Positions 25,401 through 33,376 of a stretch of 33,857 nt of DNA are shown here, piece by piece; position 1 is the first letter of the stretch, and the number at the start of each line of letters is the position of its first letter. The DNA lies in contig CAIXBQ010000155.1 of the NCBI GenBank assembly GCA_903917705.1, positions 1 to 33,857 of the forward strand. Direction: 5' to 3'. The notes beneath the pieces are model-generated. The model did no database searches. It was not told where the DNA came from and saw only the letters and a program-made list of their open reading frames with translations. The position numbers and the translations under genes were made by a program. Source of the DNA: an uncultured Verrucomicrobia subdivision 3 bacterium (GTDB lineage: Bacteria > Verrucomicrobiota > Verrucomicrobiia > Limisphaerales > UBA11358).

Positions 25401-26880
25401 ATTGGGCCGTGTATTCGTCAACAAAGTAGAACCCATTCGACGGACAAGGCTGGCCCAGCAGGGAGACCGCCCCCGCCGTGGCGGACTTCAAAGCCCCCGC
25501 AACCCACTCGTTCCAGCCGGTGATGAACAAGAAGTCTGGATCCAGCTTAAGTCCGTAGTTCATTTGTTCTGCAAAAAAAAGGCCCTTCGCTTCGGTTCGG
25601 GCGGCGGACAAGTGCTGGTTGTCATAAGCCGGTTGGGCGCGGTTGGTGTAGCTGCGGCCGATGTTCATGGTGGCCCACCCCCCGCAGGTGACCGGCGCAG
25701 ACTCGGGATGGTCCGGGGCATCGTGATAACCGAATTGCTGCGGGGTTGTGGAATCAATCCAAGCCAGCTTGTCATAGCCGCCCTCCCACGCCCAGGACTG
25801 CCGCCAGGTGAAGAAGTTTGATACGGTGGCCGTCACCGGAGTTTCATTGTTGTCCACGCCAGACGGATATCCCAAAATGAGAGGCTTGCCCTGCCAGTAA
25901 AACCAGAGTTCGGAATAGCGCCCCGGGGCGTAGAGCAGGTTATAATCATGGGTTACGGTCGCGGGGCTGTTAGCGCGAGTGAGAAAGACAAACTTCAGGT
26001 TGGTCTTGAAGCCTTCATTGCGCATTTGGCGGATCGTATCGCACAGGGCTGTGACCTCGGAGTCGTAGGTAACGGCATTGCTGTTATCAAGTATCAGCAC
26101 ATCCACGCCCGCCTGGGTGAGCATGGCAATGTGGCGGCGCAGCACCCACGGATCGCTCGGGTGGTAATACCCGAATTCCGGCTCGGCCCAGTAAAACATA
26201 GTGTAATTGGCAACCTGATTGAAGATGGGATTATCAGCCCAAGGATTCGATGGATTTGTGTAAGGGTGGCCCCCTAGCCACTTGGTCACGTCCCAGTTGG
26301 TGCCGGAACCATAGGCAAAGGTATCATGCCAGAGGAAGTAAAAGACGCCAATGGGGCGGCTGGATCGGGATGGGCCGCAGTCAGCCGCCCCCGGCAATGG
26401 GCGACCGAGCCCGTCCGTGGCAACCCAGGTGTCTGCCATCAGATCAACCATCGCAGCGCCGGTGGTGAATGCCATCATCGAACCCTGGAGAAACGTTCCA
26501 TTCGCGAAAAGGGAATCCACCCGCCAATAATAGGTGGTCGCCGGCATTAGCGCTCCCACCTGGCTGGCCAGGGCAGTGGTGCGGCCCTGGTAAACGACTG
26601 GCGTGTTCGTTGACGCAGTGTTCACCGCGTTCGAATTCGTGCCGAAGTAGAGATCGTAGCCGGTCGCTCCCGCCCTCACCGGCCACCCAAGGGTCATGGG
26701 ATTGGCGTCGTCCATGGCCACCACCTGATTGGCGGCCGGATTGTAATACCCCGCGGACACCGAGAACCCCGAACACAGAAGGAGAACGGCGAGCCAGCGT
26801 CCGGGGTGAAGTCCCGGGCAATGGTGGCGCAGCCGACCGTCAAACCAGCCCGCGGCCGTGCGATGGAACGCCCGAATCAT
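22444..26880 (-). CDS. secreted multidomain GH99/GH71-like protein with carbohydrate-binding and autotransporter-type repeat regions
   Basis: A 1478-residue exported protein. A signal segment (about 27-43) is followed by a fibronectin-III-like module (about 50-140). Next comes a barrel domain (about 170-510) resembling GH71/GH99/WbsX proteins, with PIGVFYFLWHDT, AGVDVLILDNSNA, LWFYWQGKPLILGYP and WNEW at 456-459. Residues about 535-720 look like a CBM9/DOMON-type sandwich (LGGDFSDWTNVTTTFFDAA). Residues 730-895 are another beta-sandwich. Residues about 900-1330 contain autotransporter-associated beta-strand repeats (DGFGTLVLGG, GSGTLVLTASNNF, GDGTLTVNSYVF). There is no C-terminal beta-barrel; it ends in FYRLIKAP. 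Catalytic activity on an alpha-glycan is a family-level guess. Confidence 0.72.
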   Translation of the reverse strand: MIRAFHRTAAGWFDGRLRHHCPGLHPGRWLAVLLLCSGFSVSAGYYNPAANQVVAMDDANPMTLGWPVRAGATGYDLYFGTNSNAVNTASTNTPVVYQGRTTALASQVGALMPATTYYWRVDSLFANGTFLQGSMMAFTTGAAMVDLMADTWVATDGLGRPLPGAADCGPSRSSRPIGVFYFLWHDTFAYGSGTNWDVTKWLGGHPYTNPSNPWADNPIFNQVANYTMFYWAEPEFGYYHPSDPWVLRRHIAMLTQAGVDVLILDNSNAVTYDSEVTALCDTIRQMRNEGFKTNLKFVFLTRANSPATVTHDYNLLYAPGRYSELWFYWQGKPLILGYPSGVDNNETPVTATVSNFFTWRQSWAWEGGYDKLAWIDSTTPQQFGYHDAPDHPESAPVTCGGWATMNIGRSYTNRAQPAYDNQHLSAARTEAKGLFFAEQMNYGLKLDPDFLFITGWNEWVAGALKSATAGAVSLLGQPCPSNGFYFVDEYTAQYSRDIEPMRGGHADAYYFQMTAQNRLRKGVRATPAAGAPQSINLGGDFSDWTNVTTTFFDAANDTVWRNYPSAVAQNGNYSNLTGRNDFTVLKVASDVSYLYFLAQCNSNITAPAGSNWMVLFLDTDQKHATGWEGYDYAVNLGGVGTTTTMLSQNLGTNWNWTSVRSDIGYKVTGNQLMLAIPRAPLGLTNDPVTFDFHWADNYQTNDISDFGINGDSAPDRRFNYRYQTTGQTQVTLASDDFESGKQAAWSGAWAADSRWDLVNTTFYSSNHCAECNLSHGSGNGALQMPLDPSGCSSLRVSFRYKLHGVTSATGVTVSYLGTNGWVTIRNLGRDEYYPTGQSWGYNERQDVWLYFTDVRYNTGTNAQFFTNGFIFKINGAPLNKTSQFLWIDDFQVTGVSAAGVLVKANNTTSLRYGQSWIGGLPPTTNNTARWESTVIAPNSTLLGADIGWNGLQVFNPGGPVTINGANILTLGAGGIDMSIASQNLTLNHNISLGSTQSWNVTNSRILAVNGAVTGTGDLNKDGFGTLVLGGIDTFTGQLNLNGGLLALTNGSAVPDASTVTLANAAGALLRLDTSETIGALAGGGSLGGWVNLATNSLTLGSNNLSTTFSGQISGTGSVIKNGSGTLVLTASNNFAGPWQINGGIVRIQNSAALGQGGFSGLTWTLVGSNAAVELNGNLNLAEHFHILGKGPDDNGVFRAISGNSSLNQHIALDGDSVVSVSAGALLTQNFQFYNSVGSCSLTKAGDGTLTVNSYVFPNIVVAGGKFVANGILQGSAMVTNGGTVSGNGRILGPLTVNRGGTLAPGGGMGSLTVTGAVSLAGICAFEIQKIGSLATNDQLVGGSTLNFGGTLAVTNLGGALAAGDTFKLFSSPGYAGSFTNINLPPLPAGLYWETARLAMDGTIAVVALPSLSSTVSLGFVEIIWPLSYSGWTLQGQTNPPTVGLTSNWVDVAGVISNAILIPITPTNGSVFYRLIKAP

Positions 26881-27170
26881 GGCTGGTCAACGAATATCGC
26901 CTGACGGGTCGTAGGGTCGATCACCAACTTCTTGCCGGGAGGCGGAGCCGGCAGTTGCCTGCCCTTGAGAGTCGGGAAATTGGTCAGTTCCTGAATGCTC
27001 CCAGGCAATCTTCCCCCAGCCATGGAGACGGCTGAAAGCGCGCGATTGAGCTCCTCCAGGCTCGCGGTATCCGATGCAGTATGACTTTTCTTTCCGCAGC
27101 CAGTGACCAAAACACCAGACAGCACCAATGCGGCAGCCAGTATTGTCAACGGGAACGATTTCAAGGTCAT
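26877..27170 (-). CDS. small lipoprotein accompanying the pseudopilin-like protein
   Basis: A 97-residue protein with a lipoprotein signal peptide (MTLKSFPLTILAAALVLSG, then VLVTGC, with the lipidated Cys at 25). The mature part is short: a helical stretch SLEELNRALSAVSM, then a proline-rich segment and KKLVIDPTTRQAIFVDQP. It starts seven bases after the pseudopilin stop and overlaps the next gene by ATGA. Similar small lipoproteins beside pseudopilins are familiar to me from verrucomicrobial genomes, but no function is established. I chose the ATG at 27170 because the longer frame upstream lies inside the pseudopilin gene. Confidence 0.7.
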   Translation of the reverse strand: MTLKSFPLTILAAALVLSGVLVTGCGKKSHTASDTASLEELNRALSAVSMAGGRLPGSIQELTNFPTLKGRQLPAPPPGKKLVIDPTTRQAIFVDQP

Positions 27171-27177
27171 AAGATGA

Positions 27178-28041
<864 letters not shown>

Positions 28042-28073
28042 AACGGATTTTTTTGCATTTAATTTGCTGATTG

Positions 28074-28128
28074 TGCCAACACCATAAACTTTTCATGAAA
28101 GGCTGCAATAGACACATTTGTGTCTGTT
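28074..28128 (-). promoter_or_regulatory. conserved promoter/operator element, copy 1 (pseudopilin operon)
   Basis: This 55-bp element matches 33241-33295 at 49 of 55 positions without gaps. It holds the inverted repeat AGACACA-TT-TGTGTCT at 28110-28125. Read on the minus strand, the repeat comes first, followed by a possible -35 (TTGCAG) and a weak -10 (TATGGT) 16 bases on. The start codon is about 35 bases further. A palindrome just upstream of -35 fits an activator site, though a repressor is also possible. Confidence 0.65.
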
Positions 28129-28318
28129 CTGGCGGCACAAAAAAACCGTTATAGAGTGTAAGATTGAAAGTCCCGTTTGATTCCATGAAACAGCAACTTG
28201 TTCACCCAAGAGCGGGCCATCTCGTTCTCAGGACACGGGAACTTCCACTCTTCAGCCCCGGCGGAGGGCAACGCGAGCCGCATGAAGCAGGAGCTTCCGA
28301 CTATGACGCGCCACGCGG
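28129..28318. other. intergenic stretch between the esterase fusion gene and the operator
   Basis: I see no credible coding frame, tRNA or strong terminator hairpin in these 190 bases. A T-run on the minus strand near 28140-28146 lacks an obvious stem before it. It is probably the 3' untranslated region of the upstream unit plus upstream promoter sequence. Confidence 0.4.
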
Positions 28319-30838
28319 TTACCGGGGTGAGGTCCAGGTTGGCAACGGTAGAACGATCTCCGCCGTGAACGCCAACTCCGGGTCACCCCGGAGTTGGAGG
28401 GTTTTGCACAGCGTGCGCAGGCTGGGCTGGAGCTTGCAAGTGCTGGTCTTGCCGTTGAGTTCAAGCGCGACGGGCTGCTTGAAATCAATGAGCCGACCGT
28501 CGAGAAGAATGGTGGCTGCCATGAGGTTCGTTGTCCCAGACCCGGTTATGGTGAGATGATTGTCGCGGCAGGAGACATCGAGTTCCACTCCCGGGACTGG
28601 TGTGGGCACATGGAGCCAGAAGAAGTCGCGGATGACGCGGTCGCTCAGGCGCCAGGTCAGTTCACGGGGAACGGGATTGCGCATCGCGGGATACATTTCC
28701 GCAATCTTGTCGCGGTCAGGCAGCCCCGAGTGCGGGTGGTCGTTGATGATCTGGACCGTAACCGGATAGATGTCGGTCCGATCGCCGCGAAGCTCTTGCA
28801 CCTCCTTCTCGAATTTCTGGATGCGGTGGTAGCGGCCATACATCGTATCCTTCGCGCCGACCATGCAACTAAAGCTGGTGTTCCGCAAGGTGATGGGGCC
28901 GGCCCCATCTGCGGGCGCGGCAGCGCTGGCGTGAATGGCGGCGAAGTGGTCCGGCATCTTTGGCCCGATGGCAAACGCGCCGTAGCCACCGTGCGAGTAA
29001 CCCATGATAAACTGTTTGTTGGGGTCCACGTCGCCGAAAAGCAGAAACTGGCGGAGCAGATTCTCGATGAGCGGGTAAGTGTATCCAGTGTAGAAGCCGT
29101 TCCATGTGTTGTCCGGGGCGCGCAAGGCGACGTAGAGATACCCCCCGGCCTCGGGGTGATCCCGGTAGTAGATTTGCATGTGCTGCCACTGGCTGTCGTT
29201 GAGTTCCTGCGGGGCGCCACCGCCACCGTGCATGGCGATAAACAACGCCCAGCCATTGGTCGGGCGCGTGCCGACCATCCTGACCGTGAACGGGCTGAGA
29301 TGTGTTCCGGAGCGAACCTGCCGCGCATTGAAATCCTCCTGCAGCGCGCCATGGATGGGCGCGGCGCGAAAGCAACCCCAGGCAGCCTGCCGCACCGCGG
29401 GTTCGTTGTTTCGGAGCAACTTTTCGAGGCGGCCGGGGAATTTCCACGTGGCTTGCTGGTTGGCCGGCGCCGTGAAAAAAGCGGTGAGGGCTTCCTTAAG
29501 CCGGGCCTGGTCTTTGGGGGAGAGCGGTTGGGTGACTGGCGGCGGAATGTAGCGGGGTGGTGAGCGCACCGGCACAGCGGTAATCCCGCCCAGGAAGACG
29601 ACCAGCCGATCCTCGGTGTTGGTTCCCGCAGTGTAGAACTGACGATGCTTCTGGCCGTTGCGCTCCGCCTCGATCAAATAGGTTCGTTGCTCCGGCAGTT
29701 TGAAAGACAAGTGGTCGTTCATGTCCGCGCATTCATCTTTGCTGGCGCCGTCGAATCGCACGGCTTGGTTTGCGGCGTCGGTCACCGCGACCTGGGCGGT
29801 AACTCGTTCACCGGCGGGCCGGTCGAAGACATCAATCGCCAGGCGCAGTCCGGGGGCCTCCACTGCCTTGCCCTTGGCGGTGTATCGGTCGGTGACGTTG
29901 ACGGCGCTAACGTAGTCCGCCGACGGTGCCCATGACAGCGGAAAACTCAAACCGGTGCGCTGAAAGCTGCTGGCGTAAATGGCGTGCTCCCGGTCGTCCT
30001 TCAGTGCTTGGGAGGCATTGCCGACAAACCAGCCCCGGTCGAGGCCCCCGGGGCTCGGCTCGGCCGCGCCGGTGAAATGCCAGTCCCCGTCCCAGATCTC
30101 CACCCACGTGTGATTGCCGCTATTATTGCTCCAGAGCGGCGTGCCGGCGATCCGGGCCGGCACGCCGACAGCGCGACATGCGTCCACGAGGAGAATGGCC
30201 AATCCGGTGCAGGTTGCCATCCCTGTCGCCATCGTCTCGAATGGTCCCTGATCCGGTGCCCGGCGCGCCCTTGAGTATTTCACCTTGAGCAGCTTGAAGA
30301 GTTGTTGATTCAGGGTCCGGCCTGCCTCCGCCGGCGTCTTGCAGTCCTTCACCAGCGGCCGGCAGATTTCATAGAGCCGTTTCCGCCAGTTATCGCGTTG
30401 CTCAGTCACGCTCGCATAGGGCAGGACCTCGTTGAGAAAGAGATCGGCCGGAATGTTCTTGGACCACGGTGCTGCCTGCGCGGCTTGGTAGGCCAGTGCG
30501 ACGTTCTCCAGCAGGAACTCGGCGGACAGATTCTGCAAATCCCGAGGCGGCATATTGGTTAAAAGGAATTGCATTCCTTCACGCTGGTCGGCGGGCGACC
30601 GTTCCAACGCTCGTGCCAATTGCTGGCGATTCGTCCCCGCCTGCGTTAGCGCCGTTTCCACTGCCGGAGCCCACTCGGTGGCGGGCGCGGCGGGCGCACC
30701 ATCTAAACTTCCTGTGCCACCCACCAGCAAGCAAAGCGCGAGCAGTTGGCCGGCCAGCGGGACCGGGAAGCGGGATTGGGAACCCGGCAGCCTGGTATCG
30801 CCCGGCCTCGATCGCGCAGCGGTGTGTGACGTATTCAT
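28319..30838 (-). CDS. secreted transglutaminase-like + alpha/beta-hydrolase (esterase) fusion protein
   Basis: An 839-residue exported protein (hydrophobic signal around 28-45). Residues about 160-290 form a transglutaminase-like papain fold with Cys210 in MATCTGLAILLVDACRAVGV, His243 in NNSGNHTWVEIWDGDWH, and Asp250 or Asp252. A beta-sandwich linker follows (about 330-400). Residues about 515-760 are a feruloyl-esterase/PHB-depolymerase-like alpha/beta hydrolase with oxyanion AMHGGGGAP, nucleophile Ser615 in GYSHGGYGA, Asp664 in GAKDTMY and His703 in DHPHSG. It lies 31 bases after the GH2 gene, so it is likely co-transcribed. The esterase half may remove acyl groups from the polysaccharide; the role of the transglutaminase half is unknown. 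Confidence 0.78.
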   Translation of the reverse strand: MNTSHTAARSRPGDTRLPGSQSRFPVPLAGQLLALCLLVGGTGSLDGAPAAPATEWAPAVETALTQAGTNRQQLARALERSPADQREGMQFLLTNMPPRDLQNLSAEFLLENVALAYQAAQAAPWSKNIPADLFLNEVLPYASVTEQRDNWRKRLYEICRPLVKDCKTPAEAGRTLNQQLFKLLKVKYSRARRAPDQGPFETMATGMATCTGLAILLVDACRAVGVPARIAGTPLWSNNSGNHTWVEIWDGDWHFTGAAEPSPGGLDRGWFVGNASQALKDDREHAIYASSFQRTGLSFPLSWAPSADYVSAVNVTDRYTAKGKAVEAPGLRLAIDVFDRPAGERVTAQVAVTDAANQAVRFDGASKDECADMNDHLSFKLPEQRTYLIEAERNGQKHRQFYTAGTNTEDRLVVFLGGITAVPVRSPPRYIPPPVTQPLSPKDQARLKEALTAFFTAPANQQATWKFPGRLEKLLRNNEPAVRQAAWGCFRAAPIHGALQEDFNARQVRSGTHLSPFTVRMVGTRPTNGWALFIAMHGGGGAPQELNDSQWQHMQIYYRDHPEAGGYLYVALRAPDNTWNGFYTGYTYPLIENLLRQFLLFGDVDPNKQFIMGYSHGGYGAFAIGPKMPDHFAAIHASAAAPADGAGPITLRNTSFSCMVGAKDTMYGRYHRIQKFEKEVQELRGDRTDIYPVTVQIINDHPHSGLPDRDKIAEMYPAMRNPVPRELTWRLSDRVIRDFFWLHVPTPVPGVELDVSCRDNHLTITGSGTTNLMAATILLDGRLIDFKQPVALELNGKTSTCKLQPSLRTLCKTLQLRGDPELAFTAEIVLPLPTWTSPR

Positions 30839-30869
30839 CGAAAGGTTCTTAACCTGAACAGTTCAAAGT

Positions 30870-33221
30870 TTAATCCTGCACCTCTCTCACCAGTCCAACG
30901 TCAATGTAATGGCCAGGTTTGGTCTGGTGGCAACGCACGGCAATGATGTTCGAGCCGACCCTGAGGGCTTTCATCGTCTCGGGCGAGAGATCCACTGTTT
31001 CGTAATCCGATTTGCGAGCACCCAATCTCACCGCCAGCACTCCGTTGAAGTAGATCTCGACCTCCGCCTCGTTGCAGATCTTGAGCGCCAGGTGATGAAG
31101 ATCATCTTGGGTGAGGACGACTTGCCGTCGCAGCCAAAGGTCATCGGTATTCCAGGCGGTGCGCACGGCGCCGGTGGCGGGGCTGCGCGTGCCGAAGCCG
31201 GCTGGGCCTTCGTTCCACTTTGTGTCGTCAAACCCGGGCTCTAACCAGTCAGCAGTGGGCTTTTCCAGCGTGAACCGCCATAGCACCGGCCCCTTCTCGG
31301 CGGTGGGGGCGACCGCCACAAACGTCGGCGGAGGGGGGATTGTGCCCCGGTGGACATTTGCCACCTGCTGCGCGTCCACCTTCTCGACTTCGCGGTCGTA
31401 GGTGAGCAGACCGTTGCACTCCGACTCGACGTCCGTCAACTGCGTATAGACCGCCGCGCACAAGCCGGATTCACCCTTGAGCTGCCATGCCTTCCGCCAC
31501 AGATCAAGATACTTGCGGGTCAATTCCCTTGGGCCAGTCGTGGAACGGTAGCCCCATCCGATTGCCTCGACCCACGTATGCCCGGGAATCACCAGCCCCA
31601 ACCCGCCAAACTCGCCCAGCACCGCCGCGCGGCCGGCTTCCGATCTGGGACAAACCGGCCCGGGATAGGTGTGCATGTCAACGATGTCGCCCACGTGTTG
31701 ATCATGCCACCCGCTGGTGCTGTTGATCAGGCGCGACGCATCGAGTCCTCTTACCACTTCTGTCAGGCGCGGCGTGTCATACTGGCCCCACCCTTCATTG
31801 AAAATAATCCACATGATGATGGCTGGATGGTTGTAGTGTTGCTCGATCATCGCCTTGAGCTCTGCCTCGAACTGCTGCGCGGCCACCGGCGTATTGATTA
31901 CGCCATCTCGTTCTTTGCTGACCGCCGAACCTCCGTCGCCGCAAGGCATATCCTGCCAGACGAGCAACCCGAGTTTGTCGCACCAGTAATACCAGCGCTC
32001 CGGCTCCACTTTGAGATGCTTGCGCACCATGTTGAAACCGAGCTTCTTCATTTTCTCGATATCAAACCGCAACGCTTCGTCGGTCGGCGCGGTGTAAAGA
32101 CCGTCGGGCCAGAAGCCCTGATCCAGTGGGCCGCACTGGAAGACGAACGTGCCGTTGAGCAGGATACGCGTCAGGCCCTTCTCATCCCTGCCGATTGAGA
32201 TTTTGCGCATGCCAAAGTAGCTGGTGACGGCGTCGTCACCCAGATGCACTTTCAAGGTGTATAGGAACGGGTCGTCAGGGGTCCAAAGCCGGACGTTCCT
32301 GACCGGCAGCACCAACTCCTGGCCCGCCTTCCCCACGACCCGCCCCACGACCTTATCGCCGTCCCAGGCCGACACTTGAGCGGTGGCTGCCGGCTCCGCG
32401 CCCGAGGCCTCAATCCGGAGGCGCAAAACGCCCGCATCCGGATCCGGCGTGAATCTCAAGCTGTCAATGTGGCTTGCCGGCACCGCCTCCAGCCAGACCG
32501 TCTGCCAGATACCGGAGCTTGCGGTGTAGGCAATGCCACCGGGTTTGGCGAATTTCTTGAAGTTCTGTTTGCCCTTCGGCTGGTAACTGTTCGTCGGATC
32601 GAACACCGCCACGACCAAATCATTTTCGGCGCCGGGCGTGACGGCCTCGGTGATGTCTAAGGTAAAGGAATCATAACCGCCCCGATGCTTGCCGACCGCC
32701 TTGCCATTCACGAATACCTTCGTCTCCCAGTCCACCGCGCCGAAATGGAGCAGCAGCCGTTTGCGGCCGGTGAGGTCGGGCGCCCTGAATTTGCGGTGAT
32801 ACCAGAGCCGCTCGTCGGCGGCCAGCGGTCGCCGGATGCCAGAGAGCGCGGATTCAATCGGGAACGGGACGAGAATCCTGCCGCCGAACCTTTTCGGCGC
32901 GGCATTAGTCAGCGGCTCAATGCCGTAGTCCCACAGGCCGTTTAGATTGATCCAATTTTCGCGCACCATCTGCGGCCGCGGATATTCTGGCAACGGCTCC
33001 TTTGGTTCCACCAACGCTGCCCACCGTGTCACAATGTGATCGGTCGCCGGCTTCCATTCCTGAGCACGAGAAGAAATAGCCGGGGCCGATGCAACCAGCG
33101 GCGGCAGCTCCAACTCGGCCGCCACGGTGGAAATGTCCGGCCGTGATGCTGGTTGGGCACTTGCCGGAGAAGAAGCCGCTAGGACCAAGCCAAGCCACAG
33201 TGAAATCAGAAGGTCTTTCAA
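30870..33221 (-). CDS. secreted GH2 family glycosidase (beta-galactosidase/glucuronidase-like)
   Basis: A 783-residue exported retaining glycosidase. The start is taken at TTG 33221, giving the signal peptide MKDLLISLWLGLVLAASSP; an in-frame ATG at 33284 lies inside the conserved operator and would disrupt the signal. The GH2 order is visible: sugar-binding domain (ENWINLNGLWDYGI, LLHFGAVDWETKVFVNGKAVG), immunoglobulin-like domain, then the TIM barrel. The barrel holds acid/base Glu476 in FNEGWGQYD and nucleophile Glu537 in VLGEFGGLGL. A C-terminal beta-sandwich follows (LKICNEAEVEIYFNGVLAV). Beta-galactosidase-like activity on side chains of a rhamnose polymer is likely from context, but the exact specificity cannot be read. 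Confidence 0.87.
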   Translation of the reverse strand: MKDLLISLWLGLVLAASSPASAQPASRPDISTVAAELELPPLVASAPAISSRAQEWKPATDHIVTRWAALVEPKEPLPEYPRPQMVRENWINLNGLWDYGIEPLTNAAPKRFGGRILVPFPIESALSGIRRPLAADERLWYHRKFRAPDLTGRKRLLLHFGAVDWETKVFVNGKAVGKHRGGYDSFTLDITEAVTPGAENDLVVAVFDPTNSYQPKGKQNFKKFAKPGGIAYTASSGIWQTVWLEAVPASHIDSLRFTPDPDAGVLRLRIEASGAEPAATAQVSAWDGDKVVGRVVGKAGQELVLPVRNVRLWTPDDPFLYTLKVHLGDDAVTSYFGMRKISIGRDEKGLTRILLNGTFVFQCGPLDQGFWPDGLYTAPTDEALRFDIEKMKKLGFNMVRKHLKVEPERWYYWCDKLGLLVWQDMPCGDGGSAVSKERDGVINTPVAAQQFEAELKAMIEQHYNHPAIIMWIIFNEGWGQYDTPRLTEVVRGLDASRLINSTSGWHDQHVGDIVDMHTYPGPVCPRSEAGRAAVLGEFGGLGLVIPGHTWVEAIGWGYRSTTGPRELTRKYLDLWRKAWQLKGESGLCAAVYTQLTDVESECNGLLTYDREVEKVDAQQVANVHRGTIPPPPTFVAVAPTAEKGPVLWRFTLEKPTADWLEPGFDDTKWNEGPAGFGTRSPATGAVRTAWNTDDLWLRRQVVLTQDDLHHLALKICNEAEVEIYFNGVLAVRLGARKSDYETVDLSPETMKALRVGSNIIAVRCHQTKPGHYIDVGLVREVQD

Positions 33222-33240
33222 ATGAATCAAACAGTAGTGA

Positions 33241-33295
33241 TGCCAACACCTTAAACTTTTCAAAAAATGCCACAATAGACACATTTGTGTCTGTT
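33241..33295 (-). promoter_or_regulatory. conserved promoter/operator element, copy 2 (GH2 operon)
   Basis: This is the second copy of the 55-bp element, with AGACACA-TT-TGTGTCT at 33277-33292. It starts 20 bases before the chosen TTG start of the GH2 gene. On the minus strand the possible -35 reads TTGTGG and the -10 TAAGGT. Six bases differ from copy 1, all outside the inverted repeat. Confidence 0.65.
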
Positions 33296-33376
33296 ATGCG
33301 GTTGCCCAGCCGGGACCCGTTTGGGCCGCAGTTGCCTGCCGGGGTCCGGCGGCGGACTCCGCCTGCTTCGTGGCGG

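Noticed and set aside
24580-25821. Plus-strand open frame (413 codons) opposite the GH99-like gene
   Set aside because: Shadow frame. The minus-strand protein is continuous with clear domain structure.
28052-28080. Possible sigma-54 promoter (TTGGCAC...GC on the minus strand)
   Set aside because: The distance between the GG and GC pairs is 8 bases rather than 10, and copy 2 of the element does not keep the pattern.
33351-33363. Inverted repeat GGCGGA-C-TCCGCC as a terminator of the GH2 upstream region
   Set aside because: The loop would be a single base and no T-run follows on either strand, so a hairpin terminator is unlikely.
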